Below, one piece after another: positions 14,301-27,200 of a DNA stretch of 64,000 nucleotides. The stretch is taken from assembly GCA_027574665.1 (NCBI GenBank), contig CM050648.1, positions 67,473,363 through 67,537,362 on the forward strand, read 5' to 3'. Position 1 is the first letter of the stretch; each line of letters begins with the position of its first letter. Under the pieces are notes generated by a model, which saw only the letters and a program-made list of their open reading frames with translations, made no database searches and was not told the origin of the DNA. A program made the position numbers and the translations under genes. The stretch is from Rhynochetos jubatus (taxonomy: Eukaryota > Chordata > Aves > Eurypygiformes > Rhynochetidae).

Positions 14301-15784
14301 GTAAATTTTTATTGTAGTATAAAAATCTGGTATTCTGTCTGGGTGTTAAGAGTTGTGAACTTATTAGCCTTTTAACATCTGTTAAAAAATTCATTTCCTC
14401 ATTCTGAGAGATTCAGCTTTGCTTTAATACACATATTCATATGATGTTTGTCAGAAGAAGAAAAGATTGCTGAACCTTCCGCTCACAAATAACAGTATCT
14501 GATATCAAAATGGTCATGACCTTTTAAATAAAAAGCACTCTTTTGAAGTACAATGCAGGTCTGTAAAAAATTGTCATTTGTATGTATTTTATGGGCTTGA
14601 CAGCAGCATTTGCATCTCTAAATAAAGGATGTCTTTGATCGTGTACGACTTCCAAAAAAGAGGCAGGCCATCTATTTGTGATCAAAGTTCTCATGGATGA
14701 GATGCAAGCTTACACTCCTCCAAATATGTACTTGACAGACTCTTAAACTGGGGTCTCAGCACAAGTTTCCTCCTTCTCCTGTGACCAAATTGTGATCTCA
14801 CAGAAGACTGGCATCAGGAGAAAATGCGGAGGGAACTGTCTGAACACAAGCTAATCTTTAGCATCCCATAAAGGCTTGGGTTCTTCACTCTGTCACAATT
14901 ATATACCCACAGAATATTTGATCCTTTTGGATTCAGTGACAATTTGTAGAGCACATAGGCTATAGAACATTAAACTCAGTGTCAGTGTGGCACTGTTTAC
15001 ATCTGTAAACTGGCCTAGAGGAGAAGTTTAAAGCGAGGTTAGACATTTCTACAGTCAACAATCTTTTCTGTGCTTTTGATTAAAATTTAATAAAAATGTT
15101 TCAGTGAGGTGAAGACTTGTGTAGAGCAGGTGAGGAAAGATCAACATTTACTCAGCCCAGATCTAATCCAGCCACTTTTTCCTCTTCTCATATTCCCCAT
15201 TCATACAGAAGGGCCTGAGTGTCCCATCTATTCCTGAAACAAAACAGGCAGCATGACATGGTCTCTTACCCAGGAAAAAGGATTAAAAAAAAAATCTCCT
15301 ATTTGTAGGACCTGAGGGGTCTAAAACTCTATCTGGATCCCTCTACCAGTCACAACTCACTTATTTAAGCCAGAGGTTTTTCTTTGACTGGAAGGATATA
15401 AAATTCCAGTGGGGTCACAGTGAGTCCTATTCAGGAACCGACCACTGTAAAATATAAGAAGGCATAATTCAGTGATGATCAACTCAGAGCCAAAATAAAC
15501 CAACAAACCCAACATTGCAAAGTCCCAGTGTGACTGCAGAGTTCAGGCTATGCAAACTGTTTAGACCAGACAAGCTCTGCAGGTCTGTCTCAGGGTACTC
15601 TTCACTGATTAGGAAATGGTGTTGGTGAAATTATCACATTAACATTTTACAGGAATACAAAGGCAGGACAAGAAAAGAGAGAAAGAAAGGAAAGCTGCAG
15701 GTAAATTTCTTCACTGTGGTCTCTGAAAGCATCCCTTCCTGAACCAGGAGTGTATCTTGATTGGCTGAAGTCTTTGTGGCTGCT
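8369..15784. other. Unique AT-rich non-coding DNA
   Basis: No gene is recognised in this 7.4 kb. Minor items are a T tract near 9761-9774, an A tract near 10089-10099, and a possible ancient repeat scrap at 12101-12165, annotated separately. Open frames of 60-90 codons are frequent on both strands, mutually overlapping and without domains, as expected of AT-rich non-coding sequence. Confidence 0.6.
12101..12165. repeat. Possible ancient amniote repeat scrap
   Basis: The phrase CCATTGACTTCAGTGG (12106-12121) followed by a GC-richer stretch (GCAGGGCCCTGCTCTGGC) resembles wording I remember from old dispersed repeats shared by turtles, crocodilians and birds. The match is short, so chance is a real alternative. 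Boundaries are approximate. Confidence 0.3.
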
Positions 15785-16190
15785 AAACAATAAAATAGAA
15801 GCTAATTAATAAAGCATGTGGTTTAAGTACTGATTTTATATTGTGATTTTATACTGGATGAATTAATACAATGTAAATGTCTGTTGCTGCAGACTGCTGA
15901 ATATACCTGGTTATAAGGCACAATAAAGCTCCCCTGCTTCCCCATGAGACATTTGAAAGGCCAAGATTTCAGCAATGAAACAACTGGCCTTCAGAAGTCT
16001 TACGTCATAAACATATAAAGCAGCCCAGCATGGAAGGTCAATCATCAATCACTGTTACACTGTCTTTCCTGTGTAGCACAAGCCACTTTACAGCATAAGC
16101 CATTTTATATTGCATCCAAATCCATTCTGACATTGGGCTTGTGAGTTACATCATTATAGCAATTCATGGCTTTAGTCAACATGCACGGTG
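15785..16190. promoter_or_regulatory. Candidate conserved non-coding element
   Basis: A repeat-free stretch with several homeodomain-type cores: AGCTAATTAATAAAGC near 15799, GAATTAATAC near 15860, and ATCAATCA at 16044-16051, whose complement TGATTGAT fits the PBX/HOX consensus TGATTNAT. It also has a cytosine-containing TTACGTCATAA (CRE-like) near 16001. There is no open frame of note. It ends directly at a CR1 insertion (16194). The regulatory assignment is inference from motif texture only, and such cores are common in AT-rich DNA. Confidence 0.2.
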
Positions 16191-16193
16191 ATG

Positions 16194-16424
16194 AATCATA
16201 GCATCACAGAAGCATTTAGGTTGGAAAAAACTCTTAAGATCATCAGGTCCAACCGTTAACCCAGCACTGCCAAGTCCACCATTAAACCATGTCACTAAGC
16301 ACCACATCTACACATCTTTTAAATACCTTCAGGGATGCAACCGCTTCCCTGGGCAGCCTGTTCCAAGGCTTGAAACCCTTATTGTGAAGAAATTTTTCCT
16401 AACAATCAATCTAAACCTCCCCTA
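16194..16424 (-). mobile_element. CR1 LINE, older 3' end fragment
   Basis: About 230 bp read as a CR1 3' end on the minus strand. On the plus strand it begins with AATCATAGCATCACAGAAGC, then GGTTGGAAAAAACTCTTAAG and ATCATCAGGTCCAACCGTTA, runs through ACCATGTCACTAAGCACCAC and TTCCCTGGGCAGCCTGTTCC, and stops in AATCTAAACCTCCCC. The AAGATCATCAGGTCCAACCGT wording marks a subfamily different from the copies at 4.0 and 8.3 kb. There are many substitutions, so this looks like an older insertion. It is 5'-truncated and encodes no protein. Confidence 0.93.
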
Positions 16425-17528
16425 AGTAGAGTGAATTCTGGTAGAGGATATGTTTGTGACCACATTTACTTTATCATTACATCAGCAATTTTGTCATTGA
16501 GTAAAAATTTTAGATTTTGCAAATTTTTTTAAGGAAAAAGGGTTTTTTGTTGTTATTATGTCTTCTGTCTAGTTAAAAGAAAACAGTGAGAAAGACCTGT
16601 TGAAGAAAAATTTCTTGAAAATCGCATTTACCTTGTTGTAAGGAGATTTTGTCATGTTTAGAAGGTTTTTCGATCCAATGTGTAAAAAACGTAGAATATT
16701 TTAAACAAAATTTTAATAAAAATGGAATTTTGGTGTTGCTAATATAAACACACAAAAATTAAATGGAAAACATAAATTAGTGTGTGGAAAAAATGGGAAT
16801 TCAAAACTGACACACTCTACAACACATATAAAATATGGTTTATTTTAAAAGCTGAAAATACACATGATTAATCTATAACATAACTTTGTAGTCCCTTCTA
16901 AATTTTGATCTCATAACAACTGAATTTTTTTAAAAAATTGAATAGGAAAGGAAAAATTCTTTATCAAAGAGCTGCAGCCACTTAGTCTGCATGTATGTTA
17001 AAATTAATATTCAAATGTTTGTCTACCAAAAATAAAATTAGGTGCACATAAATGCGCTCTGTTTCAGAACTGTATTTGCAATTACCTATTCCATTTCTAT
17101 CTATCTTATTTCTGTTGATGCAAACATGTTTCAAGGTAGTATATGAAATACTAATTCACTTTGTCATACTACCCAAATAACTAAAGAGTGATGAATTAAA
17201 ACTGACTCATTTATCAGTCACATTTTCCTGTACTAATCTCTGACTCAGGTAGAATAGGGGACAGTTTTTACTGTGCTCTGTCTTCTTTTATTTTGTTGTG
17301 TGTATTCATAATATTTTGTTTTTCTGTCCAAAACTGTCAAATGCTATATGGCACCACAAATGTTTTTAATGTAAAAACAGTAGCCTTACTATCTTTCCAT
17401 AAAAATGTAACATTTTCTGCTTATTGGACAAACACAGACACATTCCAGCCCCTGAAGAATTCTGGGAATTGTAGTAAAATTGACATTTCCAGTACACAAT
17501 GCTATAATTAGAATTACCTCTAGATGGC
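16425..17528. other. Unique AT-rich non-coding DNA
   Basis: Nothing recognised. The stretch is very AT-rich, with short A and T runs (for example near 16520-16560 and 16930-16945). It has no tandem repeats and no coding signal. Confidence 0.6.
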
Positions 17529-17554
17529 TTTTTTTTTTTTTTTTTTTTTTTTTT
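17529..17554 (+). repeat. Poly-T tract (26 T)
   Basis: An uninterrupted run of 26 T. The flanks show no SINE or LINE body, so it is a simple homopolymer rather than the visible tail of a retroposed element. Confidence 0.95.
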
Positions 17555-20500
17555 AAGTAGAATTTATCCTGTGTGAGTCCTTGCTGTGATCTTATATGCA
17601 TGACAAACTTTGATACCTGAGACACAGATATTCTGAGGGCACAAAGCAATGCTGGGAATGAGATTCTTCTTTCTCTTTTACTACTAGGCAGAAAGATTTA
17701 CTACTTTTCTGAGAAGTAAAAATAATTTTCTGTCCACCAAATGATGATGAAATGACAATTTATTTGTATTGTTGCAAAATTCCAGCATGCCAGTCCTAAA
17801 TGAGGACCACATTATGCTAGGAACTGCACAAGCTTGGAACATAAAATCAAACCAAAATATTCCCAGAAAACATTTTTTCCTATTTCAGTAGCTTAGTGGT
17901 GTTAAATTATTGGTTTCAATGTTTGCTTTCGTAAATTTTGTGCAAAATATTTTAGGGTATTCTGGTATAGTAAAATGGAATGTTCTATGGTTATAGAATA
18001 ATGGGTGACTTTACAACTATAAACCACCATAAGTAAATGCATAGCATTGCTTTAATACAGAATGGGTTCATCCCTGAAAGTACATTTATGTTTCTCCTCT
18101 TTTTAGATGAAACAATGTCATAAAATCCCTATAGCAGATACATATAATGAAGTACGGAAAGCAAATGATGAATAATAAATGGTGTCGTCTTGTATGTTCT
18201 CTTTTGGAAAGGATTTGCATTAAACAACATTCTTGACTTGTCATTCAAAATTAAAACTAAACCTGCCTTCTCAATGTAATTTTTACAAAGAGAATGTTTC
18301 TTGTTTTTTCTTCTAGTGTGAATAGTAGAGTATTGTACACATATCTTTCTGGAATGAAGCAGGTAAATTCATCCAGTTAGCTCTATAATTTGCTGATTTT
18401 GTTGTTGTTGTTATTTTCTACAGAAAATCTTCCATAATTTTTGTAATTCTTTATCAAGGAGTGAGTTGGTACACTTTCATGTGTTGCACATGATCTGAAG
18501 AAATTAAAAAAAAAAACAACTTCCACCTTATTATTTGGCAGTTCCAGAGGGCCTATGCCATCACTTCGCCATTGTTGACACTGAAAATTGAAAGCAAAAC
18601 ATTTGAAAAGTCAAGAACAGATAAAATACCCTTCATTTAATGTTCATATCAGGCAGACATAGATAGTCTCGTTTATAGGAATATGAATGGTATTAATATT
18701 GGCATTGCAGATTTTCAAAGTCTTCATTGAAAGATGAAAATAAACCCAAACTATTTGTATTTTGTTGAGATGAATAGTATGTAGTAAAAGAGACACAAAG
18801 TCAGCCAGACCTTCAGGCTTAATTACAGGATTTAGACCAAATTCAAGCCATCCAACATTGCTTCCAATGCAGCTAATGTGAATTTTCTCTTTAAGAAGGT
18901 CTAAATTCTCAAGAACTCTTCTACTATCACTGTTCTCCCACATACAACAAAGAAGCCTGCCTACATGATGTAGAATTTGACACAGAGTATATAAACTGAT
19001 TTTAAATACAAGAGTAAGTTTTAGCCTCAAAACCAGTAGAAAACTACTTCTCCAGAGGAACATAGGTTAATGTTTTCATCTGTCTTTTCTATAATTATCC
19101 AAGGTCACAGTGAATCTAGTTCCATAGTGTTGCCTTCTCAGTTCATTCATTCAGACAACTGACTGAGTACTTTCTTTCTTGATCTCATTTATGAGCTTCA
19201 CAGCAACAAGTGGAAAGTTTTCGAAACACTATTTGAATCAGATGACAAAGCTGAGATACGCAATAAAAATTAAAAAATAATAGAGTACCATTTCATTTCT
19301 ACCCTTAAATATTGCCACTGTTTGATCAAGGTCTGACCACTTAGATGATCATAAACCCGAGTACATTATTAGGTAAGCAGCGGATTTGATGTAGTCTTAA
19401 TTGAGCTGCTAGGGCACTGTGGGATAAAGCACGGCATTTCCAGGTTCTGAATTGCTTTTATTGTCTTTACATTAGTGGTTAAAAGTTGTAGGCATTACTT
19501 TGAAGATTATTTTTTATTCAAAATCCAGAAGTTTTGTGATGTGAACCACAAAAGATAAAGGACGACAAAGGTTACACACAATTAATTTTTTTCAGTTGAC
19601 TCTGTATTTGAAATTGTTTTACCTGTCTCATTTTTCAGGTGTGAGTTTTAAGACCAGAGTATAATTTAGTAGTTGTTATAAAACGCTCCACACTTCTGTT
19701 CATTCCCTATAATACGTTTTAAGGGCATTGACAATCTCAGTTCTGTGGACACTACCATAAAATATTTATGTGTTTATACATACCTGTAAAGGAGAAAGTT
19801 CAATTTAAAGAAGTATCTGAGAAAGCAAAGAAAACAGCATCTTTTATGGAGCTGCATTTACATAAATGCATGTTCTGTCTTCTCTAAATTACTTAGGTAC
19901 ACCTAAACAGAGACTAGCTTGTGGATATATCCACCTGGACTCATATGGCCTAATTTTGGTAACCGTTGACTTGGTTAGTCAAACTCAGCATTGCCTAGAA
20001 AAGAATTTCTGCAATAAATATTGCAAAGCACAGCTCAAAATAATAGAGACAGCAAAGACACACCCTAATTTATACCCAGAGGGCGATCTTCATCTGCTGA
20101 CATTTAGACACCTACTAAGCATGCATCTACATTTGAGCTATTTACATGGATTGTCTCTGTAACTGATGGCGGGAAAGGCAGGCTTCCAAGGCACAGCTCC
20201 TTTCCTATGGCAAGCATCTAAAAAAAGCCAAATGAGTCATGGCCTTCAAGTGTCTCTCTCTTTAGTGACTACAAAGAGAGTCTAGATAACCAGCTGAGAT
20301 GTGAAAGGCTATACAGTAGTTGTCTAAAGTTAACAGATACGTCTCACTCATGGTGATTTTACACTACTTAGCTGAGATAGGTGCCTTTATGCAAGTCTGT
20401 GGCTTTGATCAATTCAGACTTTTCACAGTTGTGGCAGTTCCAGTCAGTTTTAAAACAGACGGGTTAAAAATGGTGCGATGCTGATCTGTCAATATGGCAG

Positions 20501-21914
20501 ACCCATTTCATGACACTTCAGCCTAACTTAATGGGTAATGAGATTAACATGAATGACTATGAGTCCAGTTCATACTGAATGAATTAATTTATGAATTAAT
20601 GAATTAATTTAGTTTCTTAAAACCCAGTTTTTAGCATGCCTAGTTTTATTTGGATAATTTAAAGATATAGTTTCAAGATATGTTAACATGAATCTAAATC
20701 ACTCTAATTCAGAGACTGAAAGAAATAGCAAGGAAAGAAACTGGTGGGAAGATAAGGCTCATCTGCAGAACCAGAACATGTTATATTACTTTTCAGAATA
20801 AGGCCTAATATCTGCAAATAGACTTATACATAAATAAATAGGCAAGGCACATGGAATTTTGTAGGATTGAACATAATTGCAGTGTTGTTCAACTTTTAGA
20901 TTTTTTAACATTCAAAAACCTACTATATTCTCTTGTGTTCATATGCATGTATGTGCATTTCATCCAAGCTTCTTTTTCTTGTCACATATGTCTTTTAAAC
21001 AGTTCCACAAAGACTAAACTCTTTTCAGAATTTCATTTTCTATCCTTTGATAAACAATTTTTTACCAGCAGTATTTAAGTAGTGATGATTAATACTGCAA
21101 GTAATAAATTTAAATCCACTGTTACTCTTCTATCACTATTTTGTGTGGCTCTTCCAGTGAAAAGACATCTTTTTATTATTATTATTTTTTTTCTCTTTTT
21201 TAATTTCCTTCACAGCCTTAGAAATCATTTAGAACCCATTGTATATGGCCGAAAATAGGAATTCTGTTATTGTAATTTGTTCTTTGCTTCACAGCATTTA
21301 ACTGAGGTGGAAGAACCTGACCTATGGCATACCTAGCTCTTTTAATATTGCATGTCCATACCATTGTATATGAACAGCCTGACTTGACTATCCATTTGCC
21401 TGTGTGGTGTTGGTCATTTACTCAACATTGTAATGGAAGAGACTCATTCAGACAACTGGGGTGGGTTTCAGGCCAGTTAAGGGAAATTACAGCTACAGTT
21501 CTGTGAATTTTGAACAGTTGTGCTTTGTTCACACAAAATCAGTTTCTGATCACTATGGCAAAATATAGTACTATTTATAGTCTGAATGCTTTGGACAAAT
21601 CACATCAGGAATGTTTGTCATTGTTCTACAGCAGCAAGGTTGTTCAGAGGTGTAGTGGAATCCCAGTGGAGAGAAAAATTAAATAAATTCCTCAGAAACT
21701 TTAAATCATAAAGTCATGATATATTTTACTGGGACTCAATCAGCTAATGTTTAAAATTTCTGTAAAAGCAAATAATAAGTGAAGGTAGCAAAATAAGAAC
21801 AAATACAAGTCAGAAAATTCTAACCTTAGGTTAAGGTTTTACTAAAATAGCTAATGACATATTTTAACCAGTGAATAAAACAACTGAAGCATTCCCTGAT
21901 AAATAAATATGGAA
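17555..21914. other. Unique AT-rich non-coding DNA
   Basis: No recognised gene. It contains a 139-codon ATG-initiated minus-strand frame (18644-19063) without any recognisable domain, which I regard as chance. The TGAATTAAT cluster at 20576-20611 is annotated separately. A TTA/T-rich low-complexity patch lies at about 21170-21205. Confidence 0.55.
20576..20611. repeat. TGAATTAA tandem motif cluster
   Basis: Four near-copies of TGAATTAA sit head to tail within 36 bp. Each carries an AATTAA/TTAATT core of the homeodomain type. It may be a small slippage product or a site cluster, and nothing around it decides between these. Confidence 0.6.
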
Positions 21915-21970
21915 GTATATACATACATATATATATACACACACACACACACATATGTATATGTATATAT
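21915..21970. repeat. Compound TA/CA microsatellite
   Basis: Alternating TATA/CATA steps lead into about eight CA dinucleotides and back to TATG/TATA. This is a typical compound purine-pyrimidine-alternating microsatellite, likely polymorphic in length. Confidence 0.95.
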
Positions 21971-22404
21971 TTTAAGTCCACTATTGGGAAATTGGTAGCA
22001 ATGTCATGCTGAAATTAAGACAAAACTGAAATATTTAACCAATCTGCAACAACAGAAAATGTTAATTAGGTTGCCCATGGTCTAGAGACCAGTTTCAAAT
22101 ACTTCTGGCTTTTTTTTTGTAGTTCTCTGTGGTCAGACTGGAAGTAGGCTCACTGGATTTTCTACACCTGTCTATAAGTGTAGCAATATTTTTGTTGTGG
22201 TGGATTTCTTTTAATAATTCAATAAAATTGGTTTTACATATAACACAAGATTATGTACTGTTTGTTATCCAGTTTATTTTTCTAATATGGACCCATACAC
22301 ACGTCCTAGCATTTTTAGTCTAACAATAACATAAGAGGTTTCACCTGGTGTTTTGCTATTCCTCCTTCATGGCCAGACAAAATGTAAAAGGCATTTGGGG
22401 GAGG
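21971..22404. other. Unique non-coding DNA
   Basis: Nothing recognised between the TA/CA microsatellite and the poly-A tract. A 64-codon frame (22129-22323, plus) is AT-driven and hydrophobic, and I give it no gene status. Confidence 0.55.
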
Positions 22405-22472
22405 AAAAAAAAAAAAAAAAAAAAAAAAAATCAAAGGCCCTCAATTAAAAAAAGAAGAAAAAGAAGAAAAAA
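22405..22472 (+). repeat. Poly-A tract with A/G-rich extension
   Basis: Twenty-six consecutive A, a short break, then AAAAAAAGAAGAAAAAGAAG-type sequence. No recognisable SINE or processed transcript lies upstream, so this is called low-complexity DNA and not a retroposon tail. Confidence 0.9.
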
Positions 22473-23901
22473 ATTCCCCAAAACCAACATGAAACAGCTC
22501 TCATTATTTTACGCTGTGAAAGAAGAATAATACTGTCCTGCAGATTTGACTTTCTAGTTCATATTTTTGCCACAATCAAAGATGCTCATCATCAGAATTT
22601 CTGGATAGGTCACACTCTATTAACTACAGGAAAAAAGAAGTTTTAAAGTTTTAGGAAGAACATTTCTGACCTATTGGTGTCTGCTGATCATGCTTGTGAA
22701 AACAATTCAGGGTTTTTTAAACAATGAATAGACTGTAGAGATGCCACAGAATACTCTTTTCCTGTGTTAAAGAAGAAAATAATATCAAACTGAATAAGAT
22801 GCCATTTTCTAGGATCATGGGAAATGCTATGACACAAACAAGAATTTCCATCTTTAGCCAGTTGACCTTTGTACAGGAAGCACATGTTGGATATGTGAGA
22901 AGAGCTAGGTCTTCAACACCATTTTTATAGGTCTCCATAGATTTATTCCATTAATGAGGAACACATGTTTAGTTGGAATTCAGGACTGTGGAAATGGTTG
23001 CCTGCTAGTGCTGAAGACCTTATTGTTGATTTCTAGGGTTCATTTTGGTGGAGAAAGTATATCTGGTGTATCTGACAGAATAGTCATGTTATGAAACATT
23101 GGCTATCCTGGTTTTCTCTGAGAAAGTGAGACTGATTAACCACGCATTGCCGGAATCTCAGTTTAAACGCATACTATGAGAGAAAGCCTAAACATAGATG
23201 TGCTCTTCAACCACCACTTGTGAGGTTATCTAACTGCCAACAGTACCTATGAAATGTCACATGCGTGTGGTGTGACTGTGATATGTAGAGTGTTAATCCT
23301 GATTTCAAGCAAACCACTGATAGAAGTGTGCTGATTGCTCCTGCTTTCACTATACCCACTACACCTTACCTGCAAATTTCTTGCTTCTTTTTTAGTATTT
23401 CTTTCTAGAGATTATGTGTAATAAATCACTTCTTCCATTTAGATTGTTTCTAATTATTTACTTGAGAAATGCAATAAGAAGGTGTCTAGTCAACTGGGTA
23501 AACTTTTTCAATAAAAACTGTTCATTTCACCCCTGGTCCTTGAAAGTCCTTCCCAGTAGTGCTTCAGTGAGAAATGAGTACTTCTGCCACTTTGGCTAGC
23601 AAATGTAAGCCTCACTTGGCTACTGTTAAAAACAAAGGAATTTTTACTGATGCCTTTAATGTGAAAAAGTTTAGGCTCTGAGGTCGGAGTTTTCAGCTCA
23701 TCTGCCTCTTTTCTACACAAGGATATTTTTAAATCTTTCCTCTTTCTACTCATGTTACCACTGTGACTATCTCTTAGCAGTTCTAGTTGCCAAAGGTGCC
23801 GAAAATTACTGTCAGTTCTAGAAAATCAACTACTACCTTTTTTTTTTCTAGTGTGGTTGACATTGATACACTTCCATTTCTATTGCAAACATCAGCACAA
23901 A
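22473..23901. other. Unique non-coding DNA
   Basis: No gene or repeat recognised. It abuts the LTR fragment at 23.9 kb. A poly-T run occurs at about 23839-23849. Confidence 0.55.
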
Positions 23902-24243
23902 ATTCTTAGTTTAATAAATAAAGAAAAAACTGCACCCACAGGCAAAACAAAACAAGGAATTCATTTAGCACTTTCCCATTGGCAGGCAGGTGTTCAGGCA
24001 TCTCCAGGAGAGCAGGATTTCACTACGCATACTGGTTACTTGAGAAGACAAACACCATCATGCTGAAAGTCTCCCCCTTCATTCTTCTTTTCCCAGATTT
24101 ATATTGCTGAGCATGACATCATATGGTATGGAGTATCCCTTTGTTTAGTTGGGATCAGCTGTCCCAGCTGTTTACCCTCCCAACTTCTTCTGCACCCCCA
24201 GCCCACTCACTGGTGGGGTGGTGTCAGAAGCAGAAAAGACCTT
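23902..24243 (-). mobile_element. Partial solo LTR, avian ERVK-type family
   Basis: A minus-strand LTR fragment of the same family as the element at 34.9-36.8 kb. Shared blocks (plus-strand reading) are AAAACAAGGAATTCATT, CAGGTGTTCAG-CATCTCCAGG, and CCTCCCAACTTCTTCTGCAC followed by ACTGGTGGGGTGG. In sense orientation it keeps part of U3, a TATA box (ATATAAAT, complement of 24097-24104), a decayed CRE (TGACATCA at 24114-24121), and the R/U5 part with an ATTAAA polyadenylation signal near 23906. Both extreme ends are missing: the U5 terminus with GTTAAACCACGACA and the U3 start. No internal viral sequence adjoins, so this is a truncated solo LTR left by LTR-LTR recombination or later deletion. 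Family assignment is from memory of bird genomes. Confidence 0.85.
24097..24104 (-). promoter_or_regulatory. LTR TATA box
   Basis: ATATAAAT on the minus strand within the solo LTR, about 10 bp downstream (in LTR sense) of a CRE-like TGACATCA. This is the arrangement expected of the U3 promoter of this LTR family. The LTR is degraded, so present activity is doubtful. Confidence 0.55.
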
Positions 24244-27200
24244 AATTTAAGTGAAATTATTCTTCCCCAAGCTGACCCTCTTTTGCCCATGATGGCAGTT
24301 GATGACTGATCATGTCCTTATCTCAATGCACAAGTTTTTCATTGTGTTTTCTCCTGCTGTCCTGCTTGATGGGCACCTGTCACATAGCAAACTGGAATTA
24401 GAGAAATTATATTACTCTACCTTTCGTCACCTTATAAAAAAATATTCATCAGTTAATAGGAAGGAGCAACTTGAGAAGAAATAAAATAGGTTAGAACAAG
24501 AAAGCATGCGTATAAAGAAGACAGAAGGAAATACCAAGGACAGACATCAGAAATTCTGTATGCAGACAAAATATTTAAGTATTTTAACAAAATATTTCAG
24601 CTACAACCGATAGTTTCCACCAAGCAATAATAATTTGTCATGGAAATTGATTAGAGCATCCTCATTCTGTTTTTCACAGCAATAACTTCCTTATCATAAA
24701 ACAAAGCTGTGCTGACAGTCTTCCTGGATTCTGAAGTACAGCCCTACAGAATACCACAAGCCTAATGTTTCCCGTCCCTTTCTGTTCTCAGATCCTGCTT
24801 ATTGTCTGACAGGAGTATCAGTGCCTTGTGTACCACAGAGAACAGCATACTGTACGAGTAAAGGTGGCTGTTGTCTTTCTCAGTTTCAAAGGATGGCAAA
24901 CCTTGGAACACAATGAAGTAGTTTGAGTCAGACTGGTATACATAGGTGCTACTGATGACATTGTCAGTGGTTAGCAGTTAGCCAAGAAAAACATTCCACA
25001 TTTTCACTGTTATTTCGGATCCTGCAGAGGTTGATATGGACTGTCTACATGCTACTAAGAATCAACATAAAGTAAAATACTTGTTCTAGTACCCAGCCCT
25101 AGTGAATCAGCATCAACTTAATCTCAAGCCACATGCAATAATCAATCATTGTCTTGTTAATTTTCTGGTTACCAAACCTGACATTTCTTTCGGTTTATTT
25201 TAGTTATGGTCATTTTAATTATCCCAATAACAATGTAATTTTCTCCTGCTTTATATCCTACTTATGCCAGATTTGACTACCTAGACTAAAGGTTCACTAT
25301 GAGTCGCAGTCCAATATTGTCCAAACTGACATAAGTATGAATATTGAAAATATATCTTGTCACTGACTCTGTCTTGGATATTTTTTGCTGCTTGCTTTCT
25401 TTACAGATGTAAATAATGTGGAAATTTGCAATATATAATGTGAAAATATTTCTGAAAGTGGAAAAGTAGATCTTTTTCTAACTTGGCTGAATGAGATGAT
25501 AAAGAGGATAGTAGCAAAGAGTGATAACCTGAAACTGTATTTCTTCTCTTCTGAATCTCCAATTGCTACTTATGCATTCACTTTCAACTGGTACAATATC
25601 ATTTTGTTGGAAAAATAATTTTCTTCATAACTTATTACTTATAAATTCTGGACATTATTTTGATTCGCTAAAGCCACTTTTATAGCAGAGTAATGACACT
25701 AATTTTGATTGATTTTCTGGATAGGTGGAAGTCAGAGGCAAGGCATGCGCTGTGTCAAATTAAAAGCTTCAAGGTAGGGAAAGTCAAGAGAGGATGTCTG
25801 CCATGACATTTAGTTTAATGGGGACTAACACTGCATCCAACTTACCAGCTCCCCAGCCAACCTCGTTTACAATTTACAACAAAGTGAATTTAGCCTGTGA
25901 TGTTTTGCGATAGAAAATACATTTGTTGGGCCCCTGTTCAGATAAAATAAGAGACAAAATATAATATGCACAATAGCCATTTAGAAACAAGGTCCAGAAA
26001 GTAAGTGAGGAGAAGGAAAAATGGTGAATATTCATGAAATATGTTTGAACATCAATGTATCACACATATTTTGATTAAATATTAAGTTATATATTGGTTA
26101 TATATTTATGTATTTATTTTACAGATGAAAGAAAATGCTTAGTATGTAACCCATTTTGTCTGGGAAATGTTTGCATGGACAACTTCCATGCAAACTTGGA
26201 GCCAGGTTCTTGAAAGAATGGATAGTGATACTGTTGAAGATTGTTCGTTTAGAAGAACCTATGTGAATCTCTTAAAACTATATTTTTTCTATGTATTTTT
26301 ACTTTCTTAACTCAGAAAAACTAGGGGAATTTTTGTGTGGGGTTACTGTTACTGAGCTTAATCTTAGCTTGCCTTGATTGCACATGCATCTATTATTCTA
26401 AAATAGTACCATATGAAATGGTTGTGTAGGCCAAGGCAGATAAGTTTATTTGTCATGTCTACATATTAAGCTACCCCACTTTAACTAAATTGCTATAGAG
26501 TTAAATTTTGTAAGTTTGGATACAGAAAACCTGTACTTTCCATTATAGGGAAATGAAGCAAACTTCAGCACTTACGTTCTTAGCTATAATAAGAGATAGA
26601 GGTTAGCACTAAACTTAAAATGCTTATGACAGAGAGTTAAGAGGGCTCTAAACAAACCCTATCCAGTATTTCCAAGTTGCATGGATATGATGTTTTTCTT
26701 TTCTGTGGCTGGTGCCCCATGTCAGGCATTCCTTTGGCAGACTCAAGATCTTGCACCCAAAGGGAACTGGTTGGCAAGGCAGGCAGTTGGAGAGACAGTG
26801 AGCCAGAAACAAGAAAGTGTGCTGTTTATATTGCCATCTGGTTTATCTGTTTATATGATAAAGGGTATAGGCTTCTCAGACTTCAGCTGAAACCCCAACT
26901 GAATATAGCTCTGGTAGCACAGGCTAATCGAACAAGTATTTTAAGAATACATCGGTTTTTTAAGCACTTCTTAAAATTAGAATTCTTAAAAAAGGGAATA
27001 AAATTCCCTTATTTCTAGGGAATGCATCTTCTGTGATACCCAGTGAAAGCTGGTGATGGTATACCAGCAGAAATGGTTTCTCAGGCCTTACAGGGCTGCT
27101 GGTACTGCTTTGGCCAGCAGTGCTAGCCAAACATGCATTGTAGTCAAGTGAGAATTTATTGGAGACTGTAAAGGCATGTATGTAAACACATGCCACTCGT

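Noticed and set aside
18644..19063. 139-codon ATG-initiated frame, minus strand
   Set aside because: One of the longest non-repeat frames, but it has no recognisable domain, signal or splice context. One or two frames of this length are expected by chance in 64 kb of AT-rich DNA read in six frames. RNA-seq or a protein search would settle it.
22405..22472. Poly-A tract as the tail of a processed pseudogene or SINE
   Set aside because: No transcript-like or SINE-like sequence is recognisable upstream, and no target duplication is visible. Called low complexity.
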